A stretch of 64,000 nt of DNA, from the NCBI GenBank assembly GCA_949128115.1, contig OX421961.1, positions 50,764,171 through 50,828,170 of the forward strand, in the 5' to 3' direction. A program made the translations under genes and the position numbers. Each line of letters opens with the position of its first letter. The stretch's first letter is position 1. This document shows positions 1 through 11,761 of the stretch, piece by piece. Below the pieces are notes generated by a model that was not told where the DNA came from, ran no database searches, and saw only the letters and a program-made list of their open reading frames with translations. The DNA is from Anaspis maculata (lineage: Eukaryota > Arthropoda > Insecta > Coleoptera > Scraptiidae).

Positions 1-224
1 TAAGGAAGGAAGTTTTTAAGTTTGTGAAACATGAACAAAGCAAGTCCGAAATAGGACTTTTCGATATAGAAATCAAAGGTGAATAGTTTCATATCCATCA
101 TACATATTTTATGTCAACACCATGGCACCGTTGAGGGCAGTTTTCGCCCATGCCTCGGCTAGCCTCAACGAGAGCCTTGTTTTTTGGGGCACTTCTCCAA
201 ACGGGAAGGTACTTATTCATGTCC

Positions 225-277
225 CCGCTTTGTCCGTCCGTCTGTCCCTCCGTCCGTCTATCCGTCTGTCACAGCAT
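225..277. repeat. GTCC/GTCT tetranucleotide tract
   Basis: Irregular run of GTCC, GTCT and ATCC units. A reverse-complement tract (GACA/GACG) lies at 3640-3675 and similar tracts recur near 37,090, 38,290 and 42,620. The rest of 1-361 shows no gene. Confidence 0.7.
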
Positions 278-361
278 CTAGTCTCAGGGGACAAGATTTT
301 TGGTCGGATACCCCCCACGTCATGAACGTCTAGTTTGAAATGTCCAGCATCGTACAAACAA

Positions 362-521
362 GTACGATCGCACGCAAAATAAACGGAGACAGTGTTTCGC
401 GCGGAGTGTACCGATTTACTGAATTTTGGCTTGGTATCACAGTGACAAGAAGGCTAAAATTCATTAAATCGGTACACTCCGCGCGAAACACTGTCTCCGT
501 TTATTTTGCGTGCGATCGTAC
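362..521. mobile_element. 160-bp near-perfect hairpin element
   Basis: The sequence from GTACGATCG at 362 is repeated in reverse complement up to CGATCGTAC at 521. The outer 55 or so bases of each arm look identical, and the inner part (around 418-433 and 450-466) matches with a few differences around a loop of about 16 bases. No coding potential. It is a palindromic MITE or a foldback remnant; the superfamily is not clear because the flanks give no unambiguous target duplication. Confidence 0.75.
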
Positions 522-671
522 GTACAAATGGAGCTCTTGTAGGGTGAAGGCACTAGTAATGGACACAGATCCAGTAATGGTCACCGTTCATACAAAAACG
601 GGAATAATTTAGCTTCTAAATGACCATTCAAGCCAATTTTGTGATATGTCATGCTCTAGTCCACCCTTGAT

Positions 672-995
672 ATTGGCTACGTTTATACCGTGGCTTTGGT
701 CCGCGACCTAAGCACTAAATTCGACCCAAATAAATTTAGTCTACGTGGTGTATACGATCGCACACAAGGACCAAATTAGGGACCAATGCAAGTAGCTTGG
801 GCCAGGTCTCCGGTTAGCCGTGGACTGAAGTTAATTTAGTTTTTAGATTTATTTAGTTCAAGTTCATATTTTGAAATAGGTCGGCCACGTTAGTCTGCCG
901 GTGAAAATGCTGGAAGAGAAGAATTACTTTAGATGGAATGTGGGTCAGTGCTTGGGTCAGTCCAGTTTTAGTCCACCGGTGTTAACGTAGCCAAT
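672..995. mobile_element. TIR element, ATTGGCTACG family
   Basis: It begins ATTGGCTACGTTTATACCG and ends CGGTGTTAACGTAGCCAAT, an imperfect inverted pair. A longer relative in the opposite orientation lies at 28,310-28,847 and shares the subterminal GTGGCTTTGGTC and GCGACCTAAGCA. Non-coding. Confidence 0.6.
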
Positions 996-2179
996 AAGTC
1001 AATACATGTAAGTATGAAAAGCTGTCTCCGTTGTTGGTATGCCTGTCAATGTAAAAGGCCGCCACAAATCAGTCAAATATCAAGCAACGTGAAGTTGACG
1101 TCACTCCTTGCAAAATTCTTCGCCAAAGTTGTCCAGTGGAAGTTTAAATGTAGGAAACATTTTTAGAAGGTGCAAAAGGCATGTAGCTTATGATTTTCAA
1201 TCGAATATTAAACAAAATATTGATTAATAATATTTTGAAAGGGGGTGACCATTACTGAACCACGAAAAGAACTGTCCATTGCTGAAATTAGCACTTTTTC
1301 AGTAATGGTCACCTTGATTCAAGTGACTAACAATTTATTATTAATATTAAAAAATGCAAAAGTGCAAAAGTGTACATATGAAAGACCGAGTGAAGGACAC
1401 TATATTTAAGTGCCAAACTTCCCACGACTGATTTTTTGGATCCTCTGTTGACTGATCCTATTGCTTATTTTATTATTCACACACGATAACGCTGAATCAT
1501 CAATTCGATCCACTTGAAACTTGATATGCAGACATGGTTTTCCTTTGGAATGAGTCCATTAGTTTTTGAATGCTATCTGTCAAACAGAAAGGCTTGGCTG
1601 TTCACTCGCCTTTGGCCCATTTTATACCCTTGGCAACCAAACCGGTGCGTTTTGTTACATCGTATCTATGTCAAACTGACAAACTAGTGAAGGATGCAGA
1701 TTTGGTGTGTCTTCTTTTGTGTCTTCTTGTACCGTTTAGGCAACAGTGCCTGCAGACTGCAATATTTTGTGTCTTAAAGTCAATTTCGTGGCGTCATTTA
1801 GAGCTCCTATAAGCCCTTTGTGTTTTCCGTAGCTTTTGGAACTTCAGTATGCTCAATTGCTCATCCCTTTAGCGTATTCTTGCGAACTCTATTGTGTGTC
1901 CCTGGATATCTCCGGTAAAGTTTTGTATCGCCCACAAGAGGTTTTTATATTCCTATTATCGGGTTTACCATTATTTTTTGTGTAGCAGGTAACTGAAGGT
2001 TCATTTTTATTGAAGTTCATTATTACTCAGACCAACCGTGTTGAAAAATATCTAGTCTATTTCACTTCATGCCGAATACTTAGTAGGGTCCATTACTGAA
2101 AAAAGAAGGTGTCCAACACTGGCGTTGTGGTGTCCATTACTAAGGATTTGGTGTTTTTTCATAGTGAATTGAGATTGAA

Positions 2180-2376
2180 AAAAAATGATGTATTTTTCTT
2201 GCAATAATGGAGCTTTGTGAGCTTTCACAAAAGCAGATTCGGTAATCGCCGCTGGCAAGTTGTTTTTTGCTTTCGTAAATTATCAATTATTTGGATTTCA
2301 ACCGCGATTTTTCCGCTCCTATGAGCTGGCGCCCCGAGCGATCGCCCGTCTTGCCCTACCCTAGGGCCGCCACTGC
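2180..2376 (-). mobile_element. truncated hAT-type element
   Basis: The end at 2376 (reverse complement CAGTGGCGGCCCTAGGGTAGG) and the following bases match, in inverse orientation, the complete copy at 11,212-11,489, including the GCGATCGC, CCCCGAGCG and AACAACTTG-like stretches. The far end is missing, so this is a broken copy. Confidence 0.6.
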
Positions 2377-2404
2377 ATTGATAGGATGATAGGAATGAAG
2401 TCCA

Positions 2405-3212
2405 GCTTGAAAATTAAATGTTCATACGAGACAAGATAAGTTTCACATTTCATGACAATCGTTCCACTAATGGCCAAGATGGCGGCCAATTCATGACATT
2501 CAGCTTGAAAGTAAGAATGTCCATACGAGACAAGAGTAAAGTTCCAAGTTCCATGACAATCCCTCCATTAATAACAGATTTCAATATGGCGACCAAGATG
2601 GCAGCGGAATGATGAAATTTACCTTGAAAATAAGAACGTTCATACAAGACAAGAGTAAGTTCCAAGTTTCATGACAATCCCTCCACTAATAACAGATTTC
2701 AATATGGCGGCCAAGATGGCGGCGGAATAATAAAATTTACCTTGTAAATAAGATTGTTCATACGAGACAAGAGCAGGTTCCAAGTTTCATAACAATCGTT
2801 CCACTAATAACAGATTTCAATATGGCAGCCAAGATGGCGGCGGTATCATGAAATTTAGCTTGAAAATAAGAATGATCATACGTGACAAGGGTAAGTTTCA
2901 AGTCCTATGCAAATCGTTCCACCAACAAGAAATTTCAATATGGCGGCCAAGATGACGGCGAAATCATGAAATTCAGCTTGAAAATAAGAACGTTCATACA
3001 AGATAAGGGTAACTTCCAAGTTTCATGAAAATCGTTCCACTAATAAGAAATTTCAATATGGCGGCCAAGATGGCGACGGAATCATGGAGTTCAGCTTGAA
3101 AATAAAAATGATCATACGAGGCAAGGGCAACTTCCAAGTTTCATGAAAATCGTTCCACTAATAAGAAATTACAATATGGCGGCCAAGATGGCGGCGCAAC
3201 CATGAAATCCAA
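2405..3212. repeat. 118-bp tandem satellite, about 7 copies
   Basis: The phrase TTCATACGAGACAAG recurs at about 2419, 2518, 2637, 2756, 2874, 2990 and 3108. After a shorter first step the spacing is 116-119 bases. Each unit also has CAATATGGCGGCCAAGATGG. Copies differ by scattered substitutions, so the array is not very recent. Non-coding. Confidence 0.85.
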
Positions 3213-3215
3213 TCT

Positions 3216-3690
3216 GCCCACTGGCCACTCACGAGGATCTAAGCTATCCATTGGCAAAAGTTTCAAGGCTCTAGAATTATTCCCCAAGGAGGAGTTCATT
3301 TTCTTAGAAGTGCACAGGAAATCTTTGTGTTGTGATAATAATAATGTTAACTATGTATGTAGATAGAAAATAATGCCCATTGGCCACCCTTGGGAACATC
3401 AGCTATCTATCGGAAGAAGTTCCAAGGCTCTAGCTTGATTCCCTGAAGAGGAGTTCAACTTCCTAGAAGTCCACAATAAATATCTGTTTTTTGATAATAG
3501 TAATGATAACTATGTATGGATGAAAAAAATATTGCTCACTGGCCACCCTTGGGGACATCAGCTATCTATCAAAAAAAGTTCTAAGGCTCCAGCTTCATTC
3601 CTCGAGGAGGAGTACAACTTCTTAATTTCTACACGGACAGACAGACAGACGGACGGACAAACAGACAAACCGGCCATATAAGCGTCATTT
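3216..3690. repeat. three ~160-bp repeats ending in GACA/GACG tract
   Basis: Units beginning near CCCACTGGCCAC (3218), CCCATTGGCCACC (3374) and CTCACTGGCCACC (3535) share AGCTATC, AAGGCTCTAG and GAGGAG blocks. The last unit runs into a GACAGACGGACG microsatellite at about 3638-3678. This array directly follows the 118-bp satellite. Confidence 0.7.
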
Positions 3691-3931
3691 TCTTACGAAA
3701 ATGCGCTAAAAAAAATGTTAGTGTTATTGATCACTTCACTATAGTTACAGGTAAATTCTCCGTTTCCCATAGATTTTTACAAAAAAATTTCAACCCTAAA
3801 TTGCGATATTTCAATACGATTTTGGTAGCTCAAACTTGAAATTTCCTCTTGGGTGTCCATCACTAGTGCCTTCACTCTAGTGGTCATCTCCAACTTCATA
3901 CCCAAAAATTTGAAGTCATGTTTGTCACTAA

Positions 3932-5167
3932 TAGTGGACGTGGTAGGAAAAAACAAGTTGCAAATGATGATAAAGGCAAACCACTTTGCAGGATCGTAAC
4001 TAAGACTTGAATAAACGATTTGACCCGCAGTGCTTTTTTTCCCGTCCCTTAGGATTTGAATGGCGCCCCTTTTTCAAAATGGCGGATTTTATCTAGGGGC
4101 AGAAGGTATCGATTAGCCTGGTGATGTCCAGCTTTGTTAAAATATATGGAGCTATGTCTCGATCGGTTTCTGGGACATCAAACACTATTTAAAAAAATGG
4201 TGGAACATTGACATCTGTCGCAGGCAAATTTGGTGGAGGCGCCAAAATGAATTTAGTACGGTCATAAGAAAATCGCTGTAACATTTTTATTTTCCAACCG
4301 ATTTTAACACAAGACATCTAATTTTGTAGAAAAGTGAATTCTTCTTGTTATCTCATACCTACCTCCCATAAAAAAGACATTGAGGAATGTTGAAAAAAAA
4401 ATTGAAAAATAATTTGAAAAAAAAGATTTTTTTATTTTTTTATTTTTATGAAAATTGCCTTATTTATAGATTTTGATATGCCCTTTCTAAATTTGCATTT
4501 CTCCGATTTATATCTTTGCAGTGCGCACCGCCATCTTGAAAAAATGATATCTGAAAATGGCGGCGCGTGCTGCAAAGATAGAAATCGGAAAAGTACAAAT
4601 TTAGAAAGGGCACATCAAAGTCTACAAATAAGGCAATATTCATGGAAATGAAAAAATGAAAAAAATCCTTTTTTTTCAAATTATTTTTTAATTTTTTCTT
4701 CAACATTCCTCAATGTCTTTTTTATGGAAGATATAAGGTAACAAGAAGAATTTACTTTTCTACAAAATGAGATGTCTTGTGTCAAAACCGGTTGAAAAAT
4801 AAAAATGTTACGGCAATTTTCTTATGACAGTACCAAATTCCTTTTGGCGCCTCCACCAAATTTGCCTGCGGTAGATGGCAATGTTCCACCATTTTTTTAA
4901 ATGGTGTTTGATGTCCCAGAAACCGATTGAGACATAGCCCCATATATTTCTACTAAGCTGGACATCACTAGGCTATTCGATACCTTCTGCCCCTAGATAA
5001 TATCTGCCATTTTGAAAAAGGGGCGCTATTCAAATCCTAAGGGACGAAAAGAAAAGCACTGCGGGTCAAATCGTTTATTTAGGTCTCAGTTGTAACCCTG
5101 CAAAGTGGTTTGCCTTTATCATCATTTGCAACTTATATTCCGTATTTCGGTTGTACCACGTCCACTA
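3932..5167. mobile_element. 1.24-kb foldback element, TAGTGGACGTGG ends
   Basis: The whole span folds on itself about 4,550. TAGTGGACGTGGTA at 3932 pairs with TACCACGTCCACTA ending at 5167, and the pairing continues almost to the centre, giving arms of about 600 bases. Arms differ by scattered substitutions. Short open frames on both strands are mirror images of each other and are not genes. Confidence 0.8.
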
Positions 5168-5173
5168 TAACTA

Positions 5174-5900
5174 AATCAGGCCTCAATTAGGGATTTTCAA
5201 TGGGATGAGTTGACTTTTAGGTTTTTCCAGAAAAATCTCATTTTGCGAAAAAAAAAATTCATTTATTACACTATAAATATAAAGATGCTGGATATTTGTT
5301 TCATTTTTTTTTCTTTCAAATCCCAAGCCCAACTTCACACCCGAAGGGACGTCTTGAATAAAAATGTCCATTGGTTCATGGATACTAGTCGGGAAAGTAT
5401 AGTGGTGCCACAACGGATTTTTTTTTATTAGCAATAATTACATCAAGAACGTTATTGAAACAAGCCTGTTTGATGCAGATCTCTTTGTTTCCGGGTAAAT
5501 GCCACGCTGATGACTCGTTTCAGTGCCTTCGTTTCGTCATGTACAACAGGTGACTTACTTAATTTTCATTTTTTAATGCACCCAGTTGGTAGATTTATGC
5601 ACAGGAGTAGGTAGCAAATAATGTTATTGTGTGGTATCAGAATATTTTGTATACTCAGGTAGGTAACGGGCGTGAAAAATGGTCAAATTACTTTAAGCTA
5701 TACAGGGTGATTCGAAAGTGTCGGACCAAAACCATAATTATACGGTATACTGGTATAAGTAGTGGAATCTATCATGACGCTCACAAGTATGGGGGCATAG
5801 GACTATCAGTTACTTTTTCAATCATCAAAGTGATGATCATAAACTAAGATGGCGGCTCCCAAAACAATTTTGACTGCCTAATTCCAGAAAATCGCAGACC
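5174..5900. other. intergenic, no gene seen
   Basis: AT-rich. At 5320-5420 there is a fragment (ACACCCGAAGGGACGTC, GACTAGTCGGGAAAGT in degenerate form) of a repeat also seen at 33,350-33,470 and, inverted, at 53,930-54,010. ACAGGGTGATTCG at 5704 is one end of a CAGGGTG-type element whose partner end I could not find. Confidence 0.5.
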
Positions 5901-5902
5901 TA

Positions 5903-6048
5903 CCTCGGGTTCCACCAAACTTTTATCAATGCGATAACTTTATCACTCTGATAGTAACTAAGCAACTGGCCATCCTATTGGCTGGTGCACAGCAACTATA
6001 AGCATGATAGATTTAATCTGCTCTTAAAATTTTGGTGGAACCCGAGGC
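5903..6048. mobile_element. 146-bp MITE, CCTCGGGTTCCACC family
   Basis: It begins CCTCGGGTTCCACCAAAC and ends GGTGGAACCCGAGGC, with TA on both sides (5901-5902 and 6049-6050). The interior (GATAACTTTATCACTCTGATAG) is shared with the copy at 11,606-11,761. Non-coding. Confidence 0.75.
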
Positions 6049-7310
6049 TAGGCAGACAATATCATTTATTTCTGACGTTTCTTATTAATACCCTGACAAA
6101 TACTAAGTTCAACTTCGACATCTTAAAAAACAGATTTAATGACAATTTAAATTCGTGTTTATGATGAGACGGATACATCTGAAGGCGACTGTGAATCTCA
6201 GATTTACACTATTCCGCTGGCGTCCTTGAAGACAGTGTGGTTTTCCAATCGTCGCACAGTGAGGCAAGGAGGGTGAAATGTGGAATCAAAATAAAAAATT
6301 AAATTTCGGATAACCGTATTATTCTTGATTATTTCTCAAGATCAAATACTAGAGCACAATGTCCCATATAAATCAATTCCGAATTCTATATCCGTTTCTG
6401 TTGGCAAATTTTTGAAAAAGTTGTATTCCACTGCATCTGGATATTGACTTTTTGCGCGTCAAAAAATTAAGGTACTTTCGTCCCCTATATTCCGTCAAGA
6501 CGTGAAGATATAATTTGGTTTCATCATGAATCTTATACCTTGAAGTAAGCACTATATACTTTTGATAGTTTCTATTGAAATTCAGGCACGGTGCTTCAGC
6601 TATAGTTCGTCAAAGTATCCAATGCAAAAATGACATCAAGACTTATTATTTGTTGACAAATCACTGGGGATAAAGTATCTTTCCACATCTCTCCGCACTG
6701 AGATTTTGATATAACATTACAGAGGGACTATTTGTTGATTGAGTCGAAGAAAAAAATCTTGCTCAAGTTTGCTCATTTTTTTTAATATTTTTTTTTGTAA
6801 TTATCCCGCTCAAACAATGTTTCTAGTGTTTCTATTTTTATTTCAATAGAATCGGCTTCGAATGATCTGGTTTTATTTCGAATAAATTTGTATGATTCAA
6901 TGGAAGAGTCAGGGCGTAAAAAGCTGGCGGATCTATTTTAGTTTTTTAAAAAAACTTAGTTTTTTGGAAAAAACCTAAAAATTGCAAAATTTTATAGGGC
7001 TAAAGTTGCCCTATAACAGAATTGAGTGATCTTTGAAAATGACGTTGACGTTCCTTTATTACCACCCTCCATGATTACCACCATCGTCATCATATAATCA
7101 GGCTGGTTAGCCAATTTGATTTTTTGAAAAATTTTATTTTGTCTTTTCAATTTAATTTTCAAAGTAAAAATCACAAAACTTGATAAATACAACTTGAGGG
7201 AAAAAGATTTTCATTTTTGATGTTTTCAACACACATTCTACACCCTCGAACCAAAAATCTACTGTTCTGAATTTATTCCAATTTTCAAGTGATTTGCCTC
7301 ACTGTGCGTC
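6049..7310. other. intergenic, nothing recognised
   Basis: AT-rich sequence with homopolymer runs around 6780-6800 and 6945-6975. No repeat pair and no credible coding frame were found by eye. Confidence 0.5.
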
Positions 7311-7652
7311 GTGAGAATAATTGGTGGTCGCAAAATACCGGCAGTTACCATTTGGGCAATTGATAATATTTGTGAATCGAAGGAACCTGCATTTCAAGGC
7401 GTTTTGTATTACTCTTACAAAGCCTATAATATTTGGGAATCGAAGGAACCTGCATTTCAAGGCGTTTTGTATTACTCTTACAAAGCCTATTACTTGGTTG
7501 GACATCATGAACGTGCTACAACGTGTCCTGCAGTTACTTCTGTAATACCTGAGATGGTGGTTGGGGTCGATGGTGGAATCTATGTCGTTCCTCCCACGGA
7601 ATGGCCCGAAGGGCCTAAACAGAATACTCATAGTGTACTAAGTTTCAATTGA
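7311..7652 (+). other. open frame spanning a tandem duplication, not recognised
   Basis: A 113-codon frame that starts only with GTG and has no upstream in-frame ATG. Both copies of the 63-bp tandem duplication inside it stay in frame, because 63 is divisible by 3, so it carries two copies of a 21-residue unit containing ESKEPAFQGVLYYSYKAY. No family is recognised. It could be an exon or chance read-through of repeat sequence; the second is more likely. Confidence 0.15.
7363..7488. repeat. 63-bp tandem duplication
   Basis: 7363-7425 and 7426-7488 both begin ATAATATTTG and are identical but for one T/G difference near the start, so the duplication is recent. Confidence 0.9.
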
Positions 7653-7738
7653 ATAAAGAATTATAATAATACAGGGTGATTTTTTAAAAGTTTCTACCCC
7701 TTATTTCTCGCCGCCAAAATTTCTTACAGGAGAACGCC

Positions 7739-8232
7739 GAAACAGGTCAATTTTTGTTTCGAGGGGCAGGGGTCATCTAGGGCACATATCACCAAATTTT
7801 TATCTTGAACCCTTCGCCCCCACCCCACCCTGCTTTGAAATTTCAAATAGCATAACCTATTTTGTGATACATCAAATTGAAGGCAATAAAATTCTCTTTC
7901 CGCTAAACATATTTTAATTTTTTTAAAACCACCCCCCAACCCTTCTGAAAATCCTCTCTTTGTTAATTAAAGGATAATGTTCCCCCTATAAACTCTCGAT
8001 TCTTGAGAAATGGACTTCCCAGCAAAAACAGGTCGATTCTTATTTCAATGGGGTCATCTTAGACACGAGTGGCCAAATCTTGATCTTCAACCCCTTCGCC
8101 CCCACCCTACCCTACTTTGAAATTTCGAATAGCATTACCTATCTTGTGATACATCAAATTGAAGGCAATAAAACTCTTCCCGTCAAACATATTTCTATTT
8201 TTTTTAACCACCCCTTTGAAGCCTGTATGAAT
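7739..8232. repeat. two direct copies of a ~200-bp repeat
   Basis: The block around AAACAGGTC, CTTCGCCCCCACCC and CATCAAATTGAAGGCAATAA occurs at 7739-7950 and again at 8024-8232, about 284 bases apart. Sequence between them is unique. A CAGGGTGATTTTT end lies just before, at 7673. Confidence 0.7.
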
Positions 8233-8352
8233 GGGTGGTTTAAAAGAGTCTGTTTGAATACTAGCGCGCTTTATAAGTTCATAATGTATCGTGGTCGTGA
8301 GGTTTCTGAGTATGCAGTTCAAACAGAAAACGAAGTGGTATGTAGGTATATC

Positions 8353-8557
8353 TCGTTCACTTTTTATTTTCAGAAGAATGACTTTTTGAAGCAAAAATAA
8401 AGTGACAAGCTGGGAGTTACGGCTACGGCTGATGGCACCTGCAAAATTTTGGAGCGAAACTATCAGCGGCCATCAGCCGTATCCTCCCAGCGCTCCAGCT
8501 TGTCACTTTAATTTTGCTCCAAAAAGTCATTCTACTGGAAATAAAAAGTGAACGGGA
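8353..8557. mobile_element. ~205-bp MITE, AAAGTGACAAGCTGG family
   Basis: An imperfect palindrome: GTTCACTTTTTAT near 8355 pairs with ATAAAAAGTGAAC near 8550, and GTGACAAGCTGG with CCAGCTTGTCAC inside. The loop carries GGCTACGGCTGATGGC. A second member lies at 20,739-20,872. Confidence 0.75.
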
Positions 8558-8559
8558 CA

Positions 8560-11203
8560 TAGATTGGAATAAATACATAGGTAATTATACAACTATTTGT
8601 TTCCGTTATTACTTATTATTTATTCAAAAATGTCAAATAAATTGCATCGATCAGCAATTAGTTTTCTATTAGGTACCTACCTAGGTTAATTAAAATATTG
8701 CTACCTACCTGTTAGTGTTACCTATACAAGAACTGTTGGAAATTTATTATCAACACCAACGGTCAACTTGGAAGCTCTGGTGAAAACAGAAATCATCAGT
8801 GTGTCACTTAGATTAAAATTCCTTATGCGTACCTAAATATTTCTCGCCTAGGTATTGTATTATCTATCAAACCATCACCTTGTAAATCCCTATTGTAAAT
8901 TGAGAAATTTACATCAAAATATGACGAAGATGACAGCTGTTATTATACTACCAAATTTAAAGGCATCAATCATCTGTAGACCAGATAGAGGTGACGGGAA
9001 CGGGACACATAAATTGCTTTTCGATAATTTATTATACGGCTTCGAGTATACAAATAGCCGTCAAGACTGATTTAAGATCTAATGGATTAAAGTTCTAACA
9101 CCCATGAACAAAATAAGGCGAGTCCTTTTGTTTCTGGTACCTGAAACTGTAAATTTCTTTCAAGATCAATGCATGTACATACCTACCTACCAACAAGGAA
9201 TGTGAGAATGTACTAGGTACCTACTGCGCTGTTATGTTGCTTGAAGTACCTACCTACCTAATGTAAAATGAAATTTTCCTTAGAAAATGGAAAAACATGA
9301 TTAAATCATCAGATGAATGATGATTTAGATGTGTTTACACGGTTTGTTAACATAATGTACAAGTTCAGCAAGCACTGAACTACGTCTACGTCACTGTCCA
9401 TTGTCATTCACGCCTACCTAATGTCTCAATCTAAAGGGGAAAACTACAATTTACTCCTTGAAGTAGGTAGTGATACTGGTGATGTTCTTCGCAATCTCAG
9501 CTCCCATCTTACCGAAAAAGGCATTAACTTCTTCACCCTTGAGGGTTTCTGATGTGACTAAAAAAGTTGTTGACGGGAATCGGTCTTTGTTTATTTTTTT
9601 CTTCAAGTAGAAACTCCTTCAAAGAGAAATGTTTTTAATGCCATTAAATGTTCAAAATTTGCAAAAAAAAAACGAAAATTTTTTATTTTGTTGTTTGAAA
9701 TTTTGAAAACTAGATAGCAACGCCCATGCATCTTTCTTTGTAAAAAAGTCGCATGCCGATTTGAATTTTCTATTTTCAAAAAAAAGTACCAAAAATGGTT
9801 TTTACTAATTCACTATCTCATATTTACAGGAAAATTAGATTTAGTCCAGGAATTTTAGCTGTTAAAATAGCAAATAGCGACCAGAAATGAAACCCAGCCG
9901 GATTTTTGTATATAAGCTCAGTTAAGCATGTAGTTTAACATACTAAAGGTTCTCAAGAATCCGGTGTGAGCTTCGGCCGTTGTGGCCTCAAGAAGAACTT
10001 GAGGATCAGTTTTTCGCGTATATCTCGTAAACAAGTGCACTTGGGAAAAAGTTCATGGGGAGAAATTGTTGGAAATTTTATTGTCTACAAGAAAGGTCCT
10101 TACACATTTCATCGTCAGTCCTCTCTTTCTTCGTCAAAACACAAGAAAATCAAAATAGTCCAGATGCTCGATGCTGAAGACTGTATGGACCTTGAGTTTG
10201 TTTTATGATGGCGGACTGGCGGAGTGCCACTTCGTAGAGGTGTTGGTTGATCCACTCTCTTTTGATTGAAACTTGAAGCCATCAGTACGAACTATGCCGG
10301 CGGTATATACAGGGTGAAATAAAAATTAAAAGTTGAACATGTTGCTGAACTGCCAACATCTTTACAAAATTTGAAGACAATATATCCAGCCATATGCAAA
10401 AAATCGCTAATGTCTTTAATTTTTTGTTGTTACAAGTTAATTTTATGATTAATATTAACAGATACCAGAAAAAATCGGTATGAAACATTTTTTGTAGACA
10501 ATTTTATAAGCTTGATTTTTTATGAAACCTAATTGAATAACTCTAATGGTAGCGCAATATAAACAGAGAACTGGATTGAAGGACCATTTTTCCAAGATAG
10601 CCGCTCAAGCGCAACAGGTAGAGTTGGGGACTTAATTATGTTCATCAGTATACCTTAGCGAACATTCTGTCAATTTTCCAAAACTCCGACAGATTTTCCC
10701 CTTCAGCTTTCCTTATCTAACTGACCTAAAAATGATCTTACTTTTTTGTGCACTTACAATACTTACATACACCTAAAGATAAAAATTGAAGTGTAAGGCG
10801 CGTCCCTGAACTGTCGCTTTATTTGTTAGGTTCGCAACCGTTCAATAATTGTTATGGAGCGATACCAATAGAACATAAAAAACTGGGTGTATCAGAATAA
10901 TTAATATTGCAAATTAAGGTACTATCTTGAGGACACAATTCCATATCAAAGAGGTACTTTTACTTTTCCCAGTAACGGAAGGTGAAATGCTTCTTGAGCT
11001 TATAATAATTATAGTTATTCGAACAACGTAGTTTTTATGATCAAAAATCGTTAGCCAGTTCTTTAAACTGTTAAGAAGAATAATTATTTAGTGGTTAATT
11101 GGAAGTGTCTTAGATATACATGTTTAGCGAATATGTGTACCTACTTTTTCTTACTGCAAATAAATGCTGTTACAGACAGGAAGGCTTACACTGTTGTGTC
11201 TTG
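8560..11203. other. intergenic, repeat fragments only
   Basis: No host gene seen. CTACCTACC/GGTAGGTA runs occur at about 8675-8710, 9178-9260. 9540-9800 is a diverged, inverted relative of 53,160-53,430. 9880-9925 (AAATGAAACCCAGCC) recurs inside the hAT-type element at 58,490. 10,310 carries a TACAGGGTGAAATA end, and 10,495-10,700 is related to the arms of the foldback at 32.1-33.2 kb. The short frame at 9966-10,208 starts only with GTG and is not recognised. Confidence 0.5.
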
Positions 11204-11211
11204 GGTATAAA

Positions 11212-11489
11212 CAGTAGCGGCCTTAGGGTAGGGCGAGACGGGCGATCGCTCGGGGCGCCAGCTCATAGGGGCGGAAAAATCGCGGTTGAAACCCAAAAAA
11301 TTGATAATTTACGAAAGCAAAAAACGACTTGTCAGCGGCGATCACCGAATCTGCTCCTGTAAAAGCACACAAAGCTCCATTATTGCAAGAAAAATACTTC
11401 ATTTTTGCTCGCTTTGCTCGCGGACCCAACTTAGGGGCGGCGGTTTCGCATTCTTGCCCGGGGCGCCAAAATTGCTAAGGCCGGCACTG
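11212..11489. mobile_element. 278-bp hAT-type non-autonomous element
   Basis: Starts CAGTAGCGGCCTTAG and ends CTAAGGCCGGCACTG. It is flanked by an exact 8-bp duplication, GGTATAAA at 11,204-11,211 and 11,490-11,497. The CAG...CTG ends and 8-bp duplication are the hAT signature. No transposase, so it relied on one elsewhere. A broken relative is at 2180-2376. Confidence 0.9.
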
Positions 11490-11605
11490 GGTATAAACAT
11501 AAATTATAAGGATCCCAATGCATACTTACAGACCTTTCGTAAAAATTATAAATGAAGAGCCGGTGCGGCGGCTCAAGGTGGGTTGCGACTACCGGACGTA
11601 GCGTC

Positions 11606-11761
11606 TCGCCGCGTTCCACCAAACTTTTATCAACGCGATACCGATAACTTTATCACTCTGATAGTAGGTAACTAAGCAACTGGCCATCCTATTGGCTGGT
11701 GCATAGCAACTATCAGCGTGATAGATTTAATCTGCTCTTGAAATTTTGGTGGAACCCGAGG
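11606..11761. mobile_element. second CCTCGGGTTCCACC MITE
   Basis: It has the same interior as 5903-6048 and ends GGTGGAACCCGAGG. Its left tip is degenerate (GCCGCGTTCCACC). A later hAT-type insertion (11,762-12,208) duplicated its last 8 bases, so the right end now appears twice, at 11,754-11,761 and 12,209-12,216. Confidence 0.75.

Larger units (their letters stand above)
541..3878. mobile_element. possible 3.3-kb element bounded by inverted ends
   Basis: AGGGTGAAGGCACTAGTAAT at 541 matches, with about two differences, the reverse complement of 3849-3878. Variants of the motif AGTAATGGTCACC or CCATTACT also occur inside (about 1250, 1300, 2090, 2130). This suggests one old element with subterminal repeats that has since taken in the pieces listed below. 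No transposase-like frame is seen. The stretch 996-2180 holds only these scattered motifs. Confidence 0.4.
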
